From JAJPHW01 sp963771505 (GTDB taxonomy: Bacteria > Acidobacteriota > Terriglobia > Terriglobales > Acidobacteriaceae), in contig CAVYTO010000001.1 in assembly GCA_963771505.1 (NCBI GenBank), positions 124,001 to 188,000 of the forward strand: a stretch of DNA of 64,000 nucleotides, read 5' to 3'. Shown here one piece after another: positions 61,385 through 64,000 of this stretch. Each line of letters begins with the position of its first letter. Positions within the stretch are counted from its first letter, which is position 1. Below the pieces are notes generated by a model. That model was not told where the DNA came from and did no database searches. It worked only from the letters and a program-made list of their open reading frames with translations. A program made the position numbers and the translations under genes.

Positions 61385-62755
61385 GTGGCCACTACCGATT
61401 ACAGCATCGCGCACACTCTCCCCGCCAATGTCGAGGCGGAGCGCTCTATTCTTGGCGCTATTCTTCTCGACAATTTTTCTTACAACGAAGCCGCGGAGCA
61501 TTTGAAGGCCGAGGACTTTTCGCTCGACTCGCATCGCCGAATTTACTCGCGCATGATCGACCTGATGGACTCTTCGCGTCCGGTCGACATGATCACGCTG
61601 ATCGAGGAACTGGACCGGCACAAGGAACTGCAATCCGTTGGGGACATGGGCTATATCTCCGGCCTTGTCGACGGCGTGCCCGACCGGCCGAGCATTGAAC
61701 ACTACATCAAGATTGTCCGCGACAAGGCTTTGCTCCGCGGACTGATTCATGCGGCAAACTCCGCTATCGCGCGCGCGGCCGACCAAAGCGACGAAGCGGA
61801 AGAAGTGTTGAACGAAGCTGAAGCCGCGCTCTTTCAACTGTCAGAAAAACGCCTCGGACGCGGCTTCATGGGCGTGCAGGAAATCGTCAAGGAAAAATTC
61901 GGATCGATCGATGCCCTGCTACAAAAGGGCCAGCGCATCACGGGAGTCGAAACACACTTCTCCGATCTCGACGAAAAAACTGCCGGCCTGCAAAAAGCCG
62001 ACCTCATCATTATTGCCGCGCGACCGTCGATGGGTAAGACCGCATTCGCCATGAACATTGCGGAGAATGCGGCGATCATCGATAAAAAAGTTGTAGGCGT
62101 GTTTTCGCTGGAAATGTCGAATGAAGCGCTGCTGCAACGCCTGCTCTGTTCCGTGGCGCGAGTGGACTCGCACAAATTCCGTACCGGTTCGCTCTGGCAG
62201 GACGACATGCGCAAGATTTCACACGCGCTCGAGCAACTAACGCATGCGCCTATCTTCATTGACGACACTCCTGGAATTTCCCTGAGCGAGATGCGCGCCA
62301 AAGCGAGGCGGCTGCGGCAATCGCAAGGCCAACTCGATCTCATCATCGTGGACTACTTGCAACTCATGTCCGGTGGATCGCGGCGCTACGAAAACCGCAC
62401 GCAGGAAGTCTCAGCGATATCGCGCGGATTGAAAGCCTTGGCCAAAGAAATGGCAGTTCCCGTGGTCGCGCTTTCCCAGCTAAGCCGGGCTCCTGAAAGC
62501 CGCGGATCTGGAGATCATCGTCCGCAGCTTGCCGACTTGCGCGAGTCTGGATCAATCGAGCAAGACGCCGACGTGGTGGCTTTTATCTTCCGCGAAGAGG
62601 TGTATAAGCCGGACGAGCCGGAACTTGAAGGAGTGGCGGAAATTCTTATCCGGAAACAGCGAAATGGGCCGACTGGCACGGTAAAGCTGGCATTTATCAA
62701 GAGTTCAACCCGGTTCGAAAGCATGGCCTATGGCGGCGATGCCGGAAACGAATGA
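61385..62755 (+). CDS. dnaB: Replicative DNA helicase
   Basis: The 456-residue product starts with GTG. An N-terminal helical domain (LPANVEAERSILGAILLDN) binds primase. A RecA-like hexameric ATPase follows, with Walker A ARPSMGKTAFAMNIA, Walker B LIIVDYLQLM and VPVVALSQLSR. It unwinds DNA at the replication fork. The length and domain order are standard. No rplI gene is adjacent, unlike in many bacteria. No intein is present at the usual insertion point in the Walker A motif. Confidence 0.96.
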   Translation: MATTDYSIAHTLPANVEAERSILGAILLDNFSYNEAAEHLKAEDFSLDSHRRIYSRMIDLMDSSRPVDMITLIEELDRHKELQSVGDMGYISGLVDGVPDRPSIEHYIKIVRDKALLRGLIHAANSAIARAADQSDEAEEVLNEAEAALFQLSEKRLGRGFMGVQEIVKEKFGSIDALLQKGQRITGVETHFSDLDEKTAGLQKADLIIIAARPSMGKTAFAMNIAENAAIIDKKVVGVFSLEMSNEALLQRLLCSVARVDSHKFRTGSLWQDDMRKISHALEQLTHAPIFIDDTPGISLSEMRAKARRLRQSQGQLDLIIVDYLQLMSGGSRRYENRTQEVSAISRGLKALAKEMAVPVVALSQLSRAPESRGSGDHRPQLADLRESGSIEQDADVVAFIFREEVYKPDEPELEGVAEILIRKQRNGPTGTVKLAFIKSSTRFESMAYGGDAGNE

Positions 62756-63121
62756 GCTTGGATTCCTACACTTTGGAATCTGTGGAAAATTTTGTGGAAC
62801 GGTGAGCCGTGAGGCTAGCTACAGGCTTCGATTCTCTGTTGTCGACGTAACATTCAAGTTGCACCCGGTCCTCATGAGACTGATTACACACAACTTACAC
62901 TGAATTTGATCGGCTGAATTTGGCCCTTAAGGCAAAAACTGTATTTGCTTGCAGCTTTTGGAGATTTACACATTATTGGGGCATGTCCCAACGGTCCCCG
63001 GCCCCTATGAGCCCGTCTTAGAACGCTTAGATTGCGAAATTCAAGACGGTTTTGTGCGGATTGCCGACGACTTTCGAGCGCCTACCGAAGGAAGGGGATT
63101 CACCACTCGACCGCGAGCGGT
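62756..63121. other. Intergenic region downstream of dnaB
   Basis: This 366-bp gap holds no gene I can support. Two inverted CCACA-type 9-mers occur at 62781-62800 (TGTGGAAAA and TGTGGAACG), followed by an AT-rich stretch around 62870-62960. No terminator stem with a T-run was seen after dnaB. Confidence 0.45.
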
Positions 63122-63424
63122 TCAACGACCGGTGTCAGCTTTCGCGGTGCCGCAGGAATGCGTCCTGAACTCGGCGTATTGTTTTTCCAGGTCGTCGTAC
63201 TCCGTTTTCAATGGAGCGCACTGGGCGTCATATTGAGCTTTCAACGCCGCGTAATTTTTCTGCACCTGATCGTATTGCGACCGCAACGCTGCGTATTGAC
63301 GCATTTCCTTGTCGTACCGCCGGTTTGCCAGTACGACCTCCGCAAGAAAAAAGGCAATTAGCACCAGGTTCCAAACGATGCTTGACTTCCATACGCTGGA
63401 GTTTCCGCGTGGTTGCTCGTTCAT
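63122..63424 (-). CDS. Small membrane protein with periplasmic or cytoplasmic coiled coil
   Basis: A good ribosome site (AGGAGAG) precedes ATG 63424. The 100-residue product has one membrane helix (IVWNLVLIAFFLAEVVLAN). A helical segment of about 55 residues follows, with heptad character and many Tyr, Gln and Lys (YAALRSQYDQVQKNYAALKAQYDA). No family is recognised. The design resembles small division- or envelope-associated coiled-coil proteins, but that is a structural analogy only. Confidence 0.68.
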   Translation of the reverse strand: MNEQPRGNSSVWKSSIVWNLVLIAFFLAEVVLANRRYDKEMRQYAALRSQYDQVQKNYAALKAQYDAQCAPLKTEYDDLEKQYAEFRTHSCGTAKADTGR

Positions 63425-63789
63425 TCAACTCTCCTGCTTCGCCGCACACTCTATCACGGGGGGGAGGCCGAAGTATTGGGTCGGCTGAGGCTGACTACTC
63501 CGGGCAGCGTCGGCAAGGAGGCGGGAATTTGGGAGCGGGCAAAGTCGAGAATGCTCCACTCTGCGACGCCCCCATCGGCGAACGTTTCGAAGAACACCCG
63601 ACTTAGGGCTGCGGAACTTCACATAGTTCACGGCACGAGGCCTCCGCAGCGATTCGTTCGACCTTTGGGATGCCCAACGGCGGCTCGCCGCTTTCCAGTT
63701 TGGCAAAATTTCTTACGACGCTGATACAATTTGGGCGTTCAGGCGGGTAGCGATCAACAACGTGAACCGCTTCCAACATCAAAATTGTT
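63425..63789. other. Intergenic region before the DUF1624 gene
   Basis: I see no supportable gene in these 365 bp. A possible promoter for the next gene is TTGGCA (63700-63705) with TACAAT (63725-63730), but the 19-bp spacing is long. Confidence 0.4.
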
Positions 63790-64000
63790 ATGTGTGCCCG
63801 GCTCAATGCTCCGGCTAACATCGATTCGCCATCGCGGATCGCGTCGATTGACTTGATTCGTGGCGCAGTGATGGTCCTGATGGCGATCGATCACGTGCGC
63901 GTTTTCTCGGGCCTTCCGGCTGGGGGCCCTACGCCCGGAATTTTCTTCACCCGCTGGATCACGCACTTTTGCGCACCAGCTTTTATATTTCTCGCTGGAA
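63790..64000 (+). CDS. DUF1624 (heparan-alpha-glucosaminide acetyltransferase-like) membrane protein, 3' end missing
   Basis: The frame from ATG 63790 is open to the last base of the window. After about 16 residues it reads RIASIDLIRGAVMVLMAIDHV, then PAGGPTPGIFFTRWITHFCAP and FIFLAG. That is the first transmembrane region and the conserved loop of the DUF1624/YeiB-like acyltransferase family. These proteins have about 10 helices and are thought to transfer acyl groups across the membrane. The histidine in AIDHVR is a family-conserved candidate catalytic residue. Only the first 70 residues are visible. Confidence 0.82.
   Translation, partial: MCARLNAPANIDSPSRIASIDLIRGAVMVLMAIDHVRVFSGLPAGGPTPGIFFTRWITHFCAPAFIFLAG

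Noticed and set aside
1..64000. CRISPR arrays, rRNA genes, prophage or a complete insertion sequence
   Set aside because: No regularly spaced direct repeats, rRNA signatures, phage structural genes or transposase reading frames were found on either strand.

Overview
The window looks like a chromosomal piece of an Acidobacteriota member, probably class Terriglobia. It is Gram-negative in character: outer-membrane efflux proteins, a TonB receptor and lipoproteins. It also carries family types common in that phylum: a GloVer-repeat secreted protein, many secreted beta-propellers and phosphoesterases, an anti-sigma factor with a YCF48-like sensor, and paired TonB receptor and YfiR genes. This placement comes from family recognition and was not checked against a database. 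Many genes start with GTG or TTG, including rpsB, rpoD, mltG and dnaB. No CRISPR array, rRNA operon, prophage or complete insertion sequence is visible.

Layout. 1-4.4 kb: the end of a NodT-type efflux gene, then a receiver/glutaredoxin-like/thioredoxin-reductase-like fusion and a cyclic-nucleotide-domain histidine kinase. 4.5-16.5 kb: mostly exported proteins (propeller, multicopper oxidase, Kelch-like propeller, two phosphoesterases, GloVer protein), with a small helix-turn-helix gene, tRNA-Leu(CAA) and a peptidase E. A TGCAA-N4-TTGCA palindrome occurs twice near these genes. 16.7-25.3 kb: cupin, flavin reductase, sigma/anti-sigma pair, trxA, lexA, msrB, bactofilin, ABC-F ATPase and a Nudix protein. 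25.5-30.5 kb: an EmrAB-TolC-like efflux operon ending in a cytidylate-kinase-like gene. 30.7-34.7 kb: methyltransferase, mltG, a lipoprotein and an FtsX-type permease. 35-38.5 kb: the translation block rplM-rpsI-rpsB-tsf-pyrH.

38.5-43.6 kb is an accessory patch. It holds a truncated hydrolase, a histone-like protein, a metallopeptidase, a small membrane protein gene enclosed by a 20-bp inverted repeat, a DUF1801 protein and an M48 protease. It ends at a selenocysteine tRNA gene, a classic integration site for genomic islands. 43.6-48.7 kb carries an FAD monooxygenase, peroxiredoxin, PhzF, response regulator, ABC ATPase and a tryptophan-dioxygenase-like protein. 48.7-49.4 kb has a decayed serine hydrolase and tRNA-Gly and tRNA-Cys. 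49.4-56 kb holds a PQQ-type propeller, a TonB receptor, YfiR, a lipoprotein and a HAD phosphatase. 56-62.8 kb is an information-processing block of dnaG, rpoD and dnaB. The window closes with a small coiled-coil membrane protein and the start of a DUF1624 membrane protein.

Several terminators and two promoters are readable. The lexA promoter lies so close to its ATG that the mRNA is probably leaderless. The best candidates for something new are the receiver/oxidoreductase/kinase module, the inverted-repeat-bounded segment at 40.3-41.0 kb beside selC, the duplicated palindrome near the secreted-protein genes, and the kinase-like gene inside the efflux operon.
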